Made by a program: the position numbers and the translations under genes
Assembly: GCA_013426755.1 (NCBI GenBank)
Contig: AP019861.1
Location: 62,001-126,000, forward strand
From: Spirochaetota bacterium
GTDB taxonomy: Bacteria; Spirochaetota; UBA12135; COTS27
Direction: 5' to 3'
Length of the DNA stretch: 64,000 bases
Notes under the pieces: generated by a model
Told to the model about the DNA's origin: nothing
Seen by the model: only the letters and a program-made list of their open reading frames with translations
The model's database searches: none
Part shown: positions 44,272 through 52,321 of the stretch, piece after piece
How positions within the stretch are numbered: the first letter of the stretch is position 1
Layout of the letters: the number at the start of each line of letters is the position of its first letter

Positions 44272-45522
44272 TTAGTTAGTTTTACTGAGGGTGAGCAGAT
44301 CATTGAAAACGCCGTATGCGGCGGTGAATTTTCCAGCGCCCTTCCCAACAACAGTGATCGTGCCAAGGAGGTCTGTTTCAAAATTAATCGCATTAAAATT
44401 ACCTGTCACGCTAGCAAGTGGGTGTGAGAATGGAATTTTTTTTAAAACAACTTGTGCGGATATAGTAGTTTCCGTTTTTTGCTCGATGCGCCCAATCAAT
44501 TTATAACATGTATGTTCGGCATGAGCAGATTTTATAGCGGCTAAAGTCAATTTGTCAATGCCTTCATAAGGCACAGCAGCAAAATCAATAGCACCTGTAA
44601 AGAACGTTTTAGCCAGAATCACGGTTTTTAACATGGCATCCTTTCCTGAGATATCATAACTGGGGTCGCTTTCTGCATATCCTAGTGTTTGCGCTTCTTT
44701 GAGTGCTTCACGGTAAGAGACACCGTGTGTCATTTTATCTAGGATGAAATTACTCGTACCGTTTAAGACCCCTTCTAAGGCGTGTAATTTTGTGCCTGCA
44801 AGCGCATATTTATGAAGATTGAATACCGGTGTACCGCTTAAAACCGTTGCTTCAAATAATAAGTTACAATGGTTTGATTGAGCCAATTGATTTAAAGGGT
44901 CATAATGTTCTGCAATAGGTCCTTTATTGGCAGTGATAACATTTTTTGAAAGTTTGAGGGCGTGTTCGATATGACGGAAAGCTGCTGTGGGTGTTTTAGC
45001 GATAATAGTCGGTGTCAATTCAATAATAACATCGTGCAGTGGATTGGCAATAAAATCTAACACGTCATCAAGTTCTGATCTTTGCTCCTGTGCTGTTAAT
45101 TCTTCGTTGTGGGGTGTTTCTGCGACAGTGGCGGTTGGGTTTGCTGCTGTTGTGGAATGTATTTCTGGACGGGTGGGTTGCGTGTGGAGGGTTGTTGTTA
45201 TGGAGTTATACTTGGGTGTTTGAGCTAAAATGGTGGGGGGTGGCGTGGCTGTGTGCTCTGCCGCTGAGGTATGCTTTTTTTGTGAAAACTTGACTGCTTG
45301 TGAAGGAGCGAGGACTTCTTCAATGTTTTCTGCGTTGAAGACGCCATTATTTCGTGTGATGATCCCAGATACGCCTATTTGCAGGTTTCTTTCTGTTAAA
45401 AGCCACGTTGCTTTTTGCGTTAAAATCTCCAATAATCCCTTTCCGACCGTACCCATTCCCACTAAGGCAATGTTTAATGTACGAATTTCTTTAGAATGCT
45501 GCAGAGACTTCGGATCGTTCAT
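44272..45522 (-). CDS. hom: Homoserine dehydrogenase
   Basis: A 416-residue NAD(P)H-dependent enzyme of Thr/Met synthesis. The NAD fold begins IALVGMGTVGKGLLEIL; later motifs are NVITANKGPIA (catalytic-site Lys), EGVLNGTSNFIL, AEHTCYKLIGRI and SDPSYDISGKDAMLK. There is no ACT domain at the C-terminus, so no Thr feedback domain is fused. Between strand VSGIITRNNGVFN and DVIIELTPT lies a Thr/Pro/Ala/Ser/Gln-rich insert of about 70 residues (residues 81-150; positions 45073-45282) that has no counterpart in typical enzymes of about 420-430 residues with ACT. It stands alone, and its upstream region is a repeat-filled spacer. Confidence 0.92.
   Translation of the reverse strand: MNDPKSLQHSKEIRTLNIALVGMGTVGKGLLEILTQKATWLLTERNLQIGVSGIITRNNGVFNAENIEEVLAPSQAVKFSQKKHTSAAEHTATPPPTILAQTPKYNSITTTLHTQPTRPEIHSTTAANPTATVAETPHNEELTAQEQRSELDDVLDFIANPLHDVIIELTPTIIAKTPTAAFRHIEHALKLSKNVITANKGPIAEHYDPLNQLAQSNHCNLLFEATVLSGTPVFNLHKYALAGTKLHALEGVLNGTSNFILDKMTHGVSYREALKEAQTLGYAESDPSYDISGKDAMLKTVILAKTFFTGAIDFAAVPYEGIDKLTLAAIKSAHAEHTCYKLIGRIEQKTETTISAQVVLKKIPFSHPLASVTGNFNAINFETDLLGTITVVGKGAGKFTAAYGVFNDLLTLSKTN
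45073..45282 (-). other. Low-complexity insert in homoserine dehydrogenase
   Basis: About 70 in-frame residues (81-150), dominated by Thr, Pro, Ala, Ser and Gln, inserted in the nucleotide-binding domain. It is likely a disordered loop. Confidence 0.65.
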
Positions 45523-45883
45523 AAATATTTTGATAGCAATTCTTAGATAGTTCAGAGGAGATTCTTAAAATAGGTTAGAAGGAATTTTTAAGTAGTTTAA
45601 CAGGGATTCTTATTCAATAGGGATTTTCAATAGGGATTTGTAGTCCGGTAGAAATTCTCAAATAGTTAAGTGAAGCGTAATTAAATGAAGCTTCTTATTT
45701 ATTATTAGCCGCTGTCGGTGTTTATACGATTTATCTACGATTTAATTCAATTTTCAAGATTTATGGAGTATTGTAACATTGAACGTATTTTGATAGTACC
45801 AAGTTTCAAAAATACACTGTTTTGGTTAAATTTCTAATTAAACTTAGGGCTAATGAACGTATTTTTAGTGTTATCTTTGCATC

Positions 45884-46108
45884 TAGAATTTTATTATATT
45901 GAAATATGTAGAATTTTATTACATTGAAATGTGTAGAATCTTATTACATTGAAATATGTAGAATTTTGTTATATTGAAATGTGTAGAATTTTATTACATT
46001 GAAATATGTAGAATTTTGTTATATTGAAATGTGTAGAATTTTATTACATTGAAATATGTAGAATTTTGTTATATTGAAATATCTAGAATTTTATTACATT
46101 AAAATCAT
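45884..46108. repeat. 25-bp tandem repeat, nine copies, with 50-bp higher-order pattern
   Basis: Units of TAGAATTTTATTACATTGAAA plus TATG or TGTG start at 45884, 45909, 45934, 45959, 45984, 46009, 46034, 46059 and 46084. Copies 4-7 alternate ATTACATT..TATG with GTTATATT..TGTG, giving a 50-bp dimer, so the array grew by dimer duplication. Confidence 0.92.
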
Positions 46109-46259
46109 ACAATTTGCTTGTAAATCAAGGTTTAATAGTTATTTGACTACTACTTGACTACTACTATAGTTATTGGGCTACTGCTGTATTAGCAGATAAA
46201 TCTGCTTATAAGTACTTGGAGTACTTGGTTCTAATACCGAGATAACAATAGAAATTTTA

Positions 46260-46268
46260 TGATATAAT
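46260..46268 (+). promoter_or_regulatory. Candidate extended -10 promoter element (TGATATAAT)
   Basis: An exact TGnTATAAT about 355 bp upstream of fabG, on its strand, and the first promoter-like element after the 25-bp array. Confidence 0.3.
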
Positions 46269-46623
46269 CTATATTTTACTGAACGTTCTTGGTATTTGAA
46301 ATTGATATTTGAAATCATTGTTTCAAAATTCGCTTAGAGCCATTTATTTAAGGTTTCAAAACTAGCTTAGAATCATTGATTTAAGGGTGTTTTGTATGGG
46401 GTGCTTGGCATAAGGTGTTTTGTATATTAAGGTTGTTTTAGCAGTCGCTTACAGTATGAAAAGCAGTCGTTTACAGTACGAAATACCGTAAAATAGCCTT
46501 ATCCCACATACCCCATATCCTAATATCCTATGCCCTAATATCCTATACCCCCTGACAACTCACAAAATAACTGTTAAATCACACAATATAACCATTAAAA
46601 ATACCCCTTGACAATTATATTAT

Positions 46624-47367
46624 ATGGAAAAATCATTTAACAATATCCTTATTACGGGTGGGACGCGTGGTTTAGGGTATGCGATTGCAGAAAAATTCGC
46701 TCGTGCAGGCTATAAAGTGGCTATTGCAGGCCGAGACCTAGACCGTACCCTTGAAAAAGCCGCTTTGTTAGCAAAAGACTGCAATGCTCAGGTTGTCGGT
46801 GTTTGTGGCGATATCGCTTCACCGCCAGGAGCTCAGCAAGTCTTCGCTAAGGCTAGAGAAGAGTTGGGTGTTATTGACATTCTTGTCAATAATGCAGGGT
46901 TAACGCGCGATAATCTCCTCCTTAGAATGAAACCAGAGGACTGGGACCTCGTATTGAGTACGAATCTTACCGCCCTCTATCATTTGACAAAATTAGCCCT
47001 TAAAGACATGCTTAGAGCAGGTGGTGGCCGCATCATCAATATTGCCTCAGTTGTCGGTCAAACAGGCAATCCAGGACAGACCAATTACGCCGCTTCTAAA
47101 GGTGGAATGATCGCCTTTACAAAGGCGCTTGCACGTGAAGTTGCTGCTAAAGCGATTACCGTCAATGCTATTGCACCAGGCTATATTGAAACGGATATGA
47201 CGGCGGTTCTCGATGAAAAAGTACGCGAGCAATTGCTTGCTACGATACCGCTCAAACGGTTTGGGGCGACGCATGAAATTGCCGCTGCAACTTATTTTCT
47301 TGCCAGTCAGGAAGCCGCATATATAACAGGGCAAGTTCTAGCAGTTAATGGTGGAATGTATATGTGA
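46624..47367 (+). CDS. fabG: 3-oxoacyl-ACP reductase FabG
   Basis: A 247-residue SDR that reduces 3-oxoacyl-ACP with NADPH. It has the cofactor motif TGGTRGLGYAIA, NNAGLTRDNLLLRMKPEDW (typical of FabG), the active-site SVVGQTGNPGQTNYAASKGG with Ser, Tyr and Lys, then VNAIAPGYIETDMT and the end VLAVNGGMYM. Its neighbours acpP and fabF show the usual fatty-acid cluster order, but spacers of 1.1 kb and 0.4 kb separate them. ATG 46624 has no Shine-Dalgarno; TTGACA lies 10 nt before it. Confidence 0.96.
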   Translation: MEKSFNNILITGGTRGLGYAIAEKFARAGYKVAIAGRDLDRTLEKAALLAKDCNAQVVGVCGDIASPPGAQQVFAKAREELGVIDILVNNAGLTRDNLLLRMKPEDWDLVLSTNLTALYHLTKLALKDMLRAGGGRIINIASVVGQTGNPGQTNYAASKGGMIAFTKALAREVAAKAITVNAIAPGYIETDMTAVLDEKVREQLLATIPLKRFGATHEIAAATYFLASQEAAYITGQVLAVNGGMYM

Positions 47368-47500
47368 AGTGCTTATGATGTATGATGTGAGAGGGTTGCT
47401 ACGTGTAGTTACGTGTAATGTCAGGTGTTTATTATGTATGATTGCTACGTATGAATTCGGTATGTATTTCTCAATAGCACCACAATTTTAAAAATAACAC

Positions 47501-47772
47501 TATAAAAATAGCAATCAATGGGTCTTTTCAAGAGCAACATCATAAAAATAGCAATTGATGGGTCTTTTCAAGAATAACATCATAAAAATAGCAATTGAAG
47601 GGTTTTTTCAAGAGTAACATCGTAAAAATAGCAATTGATGGGTTTTTTCAAGAGTAACATCATAAAAATAGCAGTCAATGAGCTTTTTCAAGAGCAACAT
47701 CATAAGAATAGCAATTGATGGGTTTTTTTAAGAGTAACATCATAAAAATAGTAATCAATGGGTTTTTTCAGG
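47501..47772. repeat. 40-bp tandem repeat, six copies plus a partial
   Basis: Units start every 40 bp at 47501, 47541, 47581, 47621, 47661, 47701 and 47741 (partial). The unit is CATAAAAATAGCAATTGATG, then GGTTTTTTCAAGAGTAACAT. Copies differ at about 1-6 positions. Confidence 0.92.
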
Positions 47773-47997
47773 ATAACTTAGCATATATAACCACTATTTT
47801 TACCTGTTCTAATTTTATAGATGTGAATTTGGATATGAATTTGATTGTAGATGAATTTGATTGTATTTATCACAATGTCATATTAATATTTAATAACTCA
47901 CTCAGGTAATTAACTCCTTTTTAGTGGTTTTTAACTATTTTGACACTGTTTTATGGACGCTTGCTATGAATTAATGCTATAGTTGTTGATAACGAAT

Positions 47998-48113
47998 AGT
48001 ACAATATATCAAACAATATATCATATCAAACAACATATCAAATAATCAAGGAACATATCAAAGAATATATCAAATAATCAAAGGACATATCAAACAATAT
48101 ATCAAATATTAGA
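47998..48113. repeat. ATATCAAA/TATCAAACA degenerate repeat tract
   Basis: Low-complexity tract of (A)CATATCAAACAATAT-like units, 10-20 bp, before the acpP promoter-like element. Confidence 0.7.
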
Positions 48114-48197
48114 GTGATTCGTGAATAATTCGTTGTAGCGGTGGCTGTATGTATTTTTAGGGAGGATTTCCTTAATTTATAAATTATTCTTGACAGA

Positions 48198-48206
48198 TGG
48201 TATAAT
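48198..48206 (+). promoter_or_regulatory. Candidate extended -10 promoter element (TGGTATAAT) upstream of acpP
   Basis: Exact TGnTATAAT 269 bp before the acpP start. A TTGACA occurs only 5 bp upstream of TATAAT, too close to be its -35. Confidence 0.35.
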
Positions 48207-48474
48207 TACATGTCAAAATTTTTACATGTCAAATCTTTTTCCTAGCTGCTTGGTGGGTAGAAGAAGACTGAAAACAGAAAACGACTGAAAATAATTGTTG
48301 GATTGATAAAAATTGAATTGGTAGAAATTGGATTGATAAAAATTGAGTGACACACCCCAAATAACACGTTTACCCTAAAAACACATTCACCCTAAATAAC
48401 ACGTTTTAAGTTAATTTTAAATATTTTGAATGAGTGACCACATTACAGATAAAAAATTTTAGAGGATTGAAAAC

Positions 48475-48726
48475 ATGGCAGAAAATGTAGATTTTGATAA
48501 AGTCAAAAAAATCATCATTGATAAGGTCAATTGTGACCCTGAAAAGGTTAAAAAAGAGGCTTCTTTTGTAGACCTTGGCTTCGATTCACTGGATGCTGTT
48601 GAAACCATTATGGCGTTCGAAGAAGAATTCGACATTGAAATCCCTGATGAAGAAGCAGATAAAATGAAAACCGTCGGTGATGCTATTGACTGCATCTCAG
48701 AAAAACTCTCAGAGAAAGCTAGCTAG
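48475..48726 (+). CDS. acpP: Acyl carrier protein
   Basis: An 83-residue acidic ACP with the phosphopantetheine attachment Ser in GFDSLDAVE and the canonical helix [19 protein letters not shown]. It carries growing fatty acids for FabG and FabF encoded nearby, and for lipid A acylation. The ATG at 48475 is preceded by AGAGGA at 48461-48466, nine bases upstream, one of the better ribosome sites in the window. Confidence 0.97.
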   Translation: MAENVDFDKVKKIIIDKVNCDPEKVKKEASFVDLGFDSLDAVETIMAFEEEFDIEIPDEEADKMKTVGDAIDCISEKLSEKAS

Positions 48727-49157
48727 ATCATGCTAAATACATTCCCTAGGGAGAATTTATTTTTTTCTAAGCAAAAACAATAATCACCACCTAGCATTTA
48801 GTTAGCACCTAGCAAGTGTTAATGTTTGCTGCTCATAACAGTACTAGACGCTATGGTTTTTTAAGATGGATGATGTGTTTGATAGCTACTTGATAGATGA
48901 TGAGTCAGTTTTGCTAGTAGTTGCCGGGTTGCCAGTGATTGCGAGCATTTGCTGGTACTTGTTAATGATTGTTAAGAATTGTTAAAAATTGCCAGGGGTT
49001 GCTAATTAAAATTTCTGTGAAAAAAAATTCTGTGAAGGTTTCTTTGAAAACTTCTCGGTGCAGTTCTTAACCATAGAAAAAAGCGTCTCTTCTCTTTGGA
49101 GTAAAATGAGATTGTTAATAAAATATAATCATAAATATTTAACATAAGTCTTACACA
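48727..49157. other. Spacer between acpP and fabF
   Basis: 431 bp. It has a TCCCTAGGGA palindrome at about 48746-48755, and short TTGCTRG/ATTGTTAA direct repeats at about 48915-49005. No ORF, no promoter picked. Confidence 0.45.
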
Positions 49158-50417
49158 ATGGCAGCAGAAAGACGCGTAGTCATCACAGGCCTAGGCGCTA
49201 TAAGTCCGCTTGGCTTAACCGTCCCTGAGATATGGAAAAATACGCTAGCAGGCCGCTCAGGAATCAGTGCTATCACCCAATTTGACGCTACAAGCTATAC
49301 TTCTCGTGTAGCAGGTGAAGTACGTAACTTTGATTACAAAAATTATTATAAACCTGAAAGCATCAATAAAGCGAAACGTTTTGATAAATTTGTCCATTAT
49401 GCCATCGCCGCAGCGAAAGAAGCCATCGCCGATAGCAACCTAGACCTCGCACGATGTGATCCTAAACGCATCGGAGTCGTCCTAGGCGCCGGTATCGGTG
49501 GTATGCACGTTCACACGCGCGAATATGAAACTTACTTTAAAAAAGGACATAAACGCATCTCACCTTTTTATGTCCCCACAATGATTGGCAATATGGCAGC
49601 AGGACTCATATCTATCGAGCATAACTTCCAAGGACCTAACCTCTCAGTCCAGACGGCATGTGCTTCTGCTAATCACGCCCTCGGTGTGGCTTATTACACA
49701 TTAAAAAGTGGTGATGCCGAAGTTATTGTAAGCGGTGGATCGGAAGGTATCGTCGAGGCAGCGACTATTTCTGGTTTCTGCAATATGCGGGCGCTTTCTA
49801 CACGTTATAATGATACGCCTAGCGAGGCGTCGAGACCGTTTGATAAAGGACGCGACGGCTTCGTTATGGGTGAGGGCTCAGGCATCATTGTCTTAGAGAC
49901 GCTAGAACACGCTCAAGCACGCAATGCACGGATTTATGCTGAGCTTAAATCAGTCGGCATGTCAGGAGACGCCTATGATATGGTCGCTCCGTGTGTTGAT
50001 GGAAGAGGTGCCCACCTCGCTATGCAGGCTGCACTTAAGAAAGCAGCCATTGATCCAACCGCTATCAATTATATCAATTGCCATGGCACGTCGACACCAC
50101 TAGGCGATATCGCTGAAACAATTGCTATCGATAAACTGCTTGCTAAAAATTATTCTAACGTCCAGATAGGCTCTACTAAATCTATGACAGGACACATGAT
50201 AGGGGCAGCAGCGGCCATTGAGGGCATCTATGCGATATTAGCTATTCGTGACCAAGTCATACCTCCCAATGTCAATCTCTTCGATCTAGACGATGATATC
50301 GTTACTCCTAAAACAGCACTTCCTACCGTAGCAACACCCTATGAGACGACCGTTACAATCTCTAATTCGTTCGGATTTGGCGGACATAATTCTTGTGCTG
50401 TTTTTGCTAAAATCTAA
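49158..50417 (+). CDS. fabF: 3-oxoacyl-ACP synthase II (FabF)
   Basis: A 419-residue elongation condensing enzyme. The catalytic Cys is in QTACASANHAL, and the two His are in NCHGTSTPLGD and KSMTGHMIGAAA. The opening RRVVITGLGAISPLG and the FDKGRDGFVMGEGSG and SNSFGFGGHNS motifs confirm KAS II. It completes the fabG-acpP-fabF set. There is no ribosome site in the AT-rich leader. Confidence 0.97.
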   Translation: MAAERRVVITGLGAISPLGLTVPEIWKNTLAGRSGISAITQFDATSYTSRVAGEVRNFDYKNYYKPESINKAKRFDKFVHYAIAAAKEAIADSNLDLARCDPKRIGVVLGAGIGGMHVHTREYETYFKKGHKRISPFYVPTMIGNMAAGLISIEHNFQGPNLSVQTACASANHALGVAYYTLKSGDAEVIVSGGSEGIVEAATISGFCNMRALSTRYNDTPSEASRPFDKGRDGFVMGEGSGIIVLETLEHAQARNARIYAELKSVGMSGDAYDMVAPCVDGRGAHLAMQAALKKAAIDPTAINYINCHGTSTPLGDIAETIAIDKLLAKNYSNVQIGSTKSMTGHMIGAAAAIEGIYAILAIRDQVIPPNVNLFDLDDDIVTPKTALPTVATPYETTVTISNSFGFGGHNSCAVFAKI

Positions 50418-50503
50418 TGGCTTCTTAGCAGTACCATTCACTAAGCGTGTGTACGGTCGTTTTAAGCGTCCCTTAGCACGTTTGATATGAGGAATGCTTT
50501 TTT

Positions 50504-51316
50504 ATGAAAGTTGTCTCGTGTAGATTGAAATCTAAGGTTATTCCTAAACAGACGCTAAAAGAGTATTTAATCCCCACCCGCTATCATTCTGCGTTTGCTT
50601 ATCAGAATGTTTATCAAAAACCGCTTAAAACCACTGCACCAGCCGAGCAAGGAGCAACACTCCCAGTACAACAACAACAATACAAACCGTACACAAAGAC
50701 GCAATTAGCAGATTTATTCCCAGCCGTCAATTTTTCGCTTCCGTGGGTTATTGAATTTGGAACGGGAACGGGTGAATTTTTGATCGCAGCTGCTCAGCAG
50801 CATCCCAATAAATTATTTATAGGCGTCGACGTGGCTAGACCTTGTATTGAGCGAGCTATTGCTAAGATCGCCAGTCTTAATCTCAAACTGCAACATGAAA
50901 ATAAGGAACCTAGGGTCACCAACCTTCTTTTTTATAATGGGTTCGCTCTAGATTTTTTACAAGCCGATTTTATTCACTTCCCGCTCACAGAAGTGCTTGT
51001 TAATTTCCCAGACCCATGGCCTAAGAAACGTCATCACAAACGACGTATTATTTCCACTCCGTTTATAACCGCATTAACACAAGCACTCGTCGAGGGGGGA
51101 CTGCTTATTACCGTTACCGACGTAGCCGCGTTATATGAGTATCACCTTGAAATCATAGCAATCAATCGCGCATGGACTGCGCTTAGTTTTGATAAAAACT
51201 TACCTGCGTATGATTATTATCGATTCTGCTCACGTTATGAACAGAAAAACCTCGCCCAGACCAAGCAATTTTTTTATACCGCACACAGGCTAACAGCGCT
51301 TTCTAAAAAACTTTAA
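50504..51316 (+). CDS. trmB: tRNA (guanine-N7-)-methyltransferase TrmB
   Basis: A 270-residue SAM enzyme making m7G46 in tRNA. Motifs are WVIEFGTGTGEFL (motif I), FIGVDVARPCIERA, and VNFPDPWPKKRHHKRRI, the family signature of TrmB. The 41-64 region of the N-terminal half is a Thr/Ala/Gln/Pro-rich low-complexity insert. GAGGA at 50489-50493, ten bases before the ATG, is a good ribosome site. The gene is followed by a strong terminator. Confidence 0.95.
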   Translation: MKVVSCRLKSKVIPKQTLKEYLIPTRYHSAFAYQNVYQKPLKTTAPAEQGATLPVQQQQYKPYTKTQLADLFPAVNFSLPWVIEFGTGTGEFLIAAAQQHPNKLFIGVDVARPCIERAIAKIASLNLKLQHENKEPRVTNLLFYNGFALDFLQADFIHFPLTEVLVNFPDPWPKKRHHKRRIISTPFITALTQALVEGGLLITVTDVAALYEYHLEIIAINRAWTALSFDKNLPAYDYYRFCSRYEQKNLAQTKQFFYTAHRLTALSKKL

Positions 51317-51346
51317 AGAATTTTAAGGAATTAAGTTCTGTATAAA

Positions 51347-51385
51347 AAAGCCGTGTGAGTACGCTTTGCGTACTCACACGGCTTT
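51347..51385. terminator. Strong bidirectional terminator between trmB and hsp20
   Basis: A perfect 18-bp stem (left arm 51347-51364, loop TTT 51365-51367, right arm 51368-51385), GC-rich in the middle. A-rich sequence flanks the left arm and TTTA the right. It lies 30 nt after the trmB stop and 67 nt before the hsp20 stop, so it can end both transcripts. Confidence 0.9.
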
Positions 51386-51452
51386 AGTGGGTTGGTATCA
51401 TCTAAGTGATAGTTTTTTATGATGGTTTTTTACTTTAAGTAAAGAACACAGC

Positions 51453-51899
51453 TTAGTGGATAGCTATTTTCTTAACTTCGTTATCACTGATGACTTCTGG
51501 TTTTTTAGGAAGTGTTATTTTCAGCACGCCATTTTCAAAGCTAGCATTGATCTTATCAGCGGCTACGTCTTCAAACGACCAGTAGCGTTCAAATGTGCCG
51601 TACTGAGCTTCGATTCTTGCGTACTTGTCTGCTTGCCGTTTGTAGGTATTTTCGCGTTTACCTTTTACGGTAAGGACATTGTTTTGAAATGAGACTGTAA
51701 CGTCTTTTTTCGTAACAGCAGGAAGGTCTAGTTCAATGCTATAACTCTTATCTAACTCGATAAGGTTTGCAGCTGGATAAAAGTCTGCACTCTGACTAGT
51801 GGTTCCTGTTAGGTCCGTCTCGAATTCTTTTAGAAAATTGTCAAAAGTTCTAAAAGTTCTAAGAGGATGGGTTCTAAATGGTGTTGTTAGTAGGGTCAT
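51453..51899 (-). CDS. Small heat-shock protein, Hsp20 family
   Basis: A 148-residue alpha-crystallin chaperone. The ACD is visible in FYPAANLIELDKSYSIELDLPAVTKKDVTVSFQNNVLTVKGKRE, with the conserved terminal strands ASFENGVLKITLPKKPEV. The N-terminal part (TPFRTHPLRTFRTFDNFLKEF) is the typical hydrophobic segment. It is transcribed convergent with trmB and divergent from mfd, behind a long leader. Confidence 0.95.
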   Translation of the reverse strand: MTLLTTPFRTHPLRTFRTFDNFLKEFETDLTGTTSQSADFYPAANLIELDKSYSIELDLPAVTKKDVTVSFQNNVLTVKGKRENTYKRQADKYARIEAQYGTFERYWSFEDVAADKINASFENGVLKITLPKKPEVISDNEVKKIAIH

Positions 51900-51940
51900 G
51901 TTGTCTGCTCCGTAAAAATGATTTAATAATGAGTGTATGT

Positions 51941-51949
51941 TGTTATAAT
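51941..51949 (+). promoter_or_regulatory. Candidate extended -10 promoter element (TGTTATAAT)
   Basis: Exact TGnTATAAT pointing toward mfd, with a leader of about 370 nt. The hsp20 promoter should lie on the other strand of the same spacer. Confidence 0.3.
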
Positions 51950-52077
51950 TTACATTATCCGTTACTTAACACTCCATATATATCAAAGACCGTGCCAACT
52001 TTTTCTGATCTTTACGATAAGATCGCTACATTTTACGGGAATTTTACGGCTGTATTACGGTTGTAGGGGGTAATATC

Positions 52078-52105
52078 TGTGTTAAATACGTGTCTATTTA
52101 ACACA
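52078..52105. promoter_or_regulatory. Perfect 11-bp inverted repeat, operator-like
   Basis: TGTGTTAAATA (52078-52088), six-base spacer, TATTTAACACA (52095-52105). No adjacent T tract, so more likely a protein-binding operator than a terminator. It lies between divergent hsp20 and mfd and is not a CIRCE element. Confidence 0.5.
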
Positions 52106-52321
52106 AAACATTGAAATCTCCTAGCTATTAAGGGACAAAATCTCACATGGGTAACATGCGATCGTGTCAATCATTCCTAAAATGACACACAATTGAATAC
52201 CGTTATGTCTGCAGGTAAATTTGATCGATCCGTACGAGTCTAATGATAGGATAAGACCAATTTATAACGTTGGGTAACGTTTGAGTTAATTTTTATTCTA
52301 TTTCTGCATTTCTATCTTTTT

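Larger units (their letters stand above)
45523..46623. other. 1.1-kb spacer between hom and fabG
   Basis: No ORF. It has degenerate AGGGATTCTTA-like repeats (45550-45660), the 25-bp array (45884-46108), short duplications such as ACTACT and TCGCTTACAGTA (46440-46490), and TATCCTA-CCCTAA units (46500-46555). It ends with TTGACAATTATATTAT directly before fabG. Confidence 0.5.
47368..48474. other. 1.1-kb spacer between fabG and acpP
   Basis: Contains the 40-bp array (47501-47772), an ATATCAAA-rich tract (47998-48113), and ACACGTTTA-type duplications (48363-48405). No ORF with family similarity. Promoter-like TGGTATAAT at 48198. Confidence 0.5.
51900..52321. other. Divergent spacer between hsp20 and mfd
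   Basis: 422 bp including a TGTTATAAT extended -10 on the plus strand (51941-51949) and an 11-bp palindrome (52078-52105). No ORF. Confidence 0.5.

Noticed and set aside
46609-46623. TTGACA just before fabG as a -35 box
   Set aside because: A matching -10 would fall inside the fabG coding sequence, so it is not likely to be its promoter.
47715-47909. 64-codon frame after the 40-bp array
   Set aside because: It begins inside the repeat unit and has no recognisable domain.
48190-48206. TTGACA/TATAAT pair as a sigma-70 promoter before acpP
   Set aside because: The spacing is only five bases, so the two hexamers cannot work together; only the extended -10 was kept.
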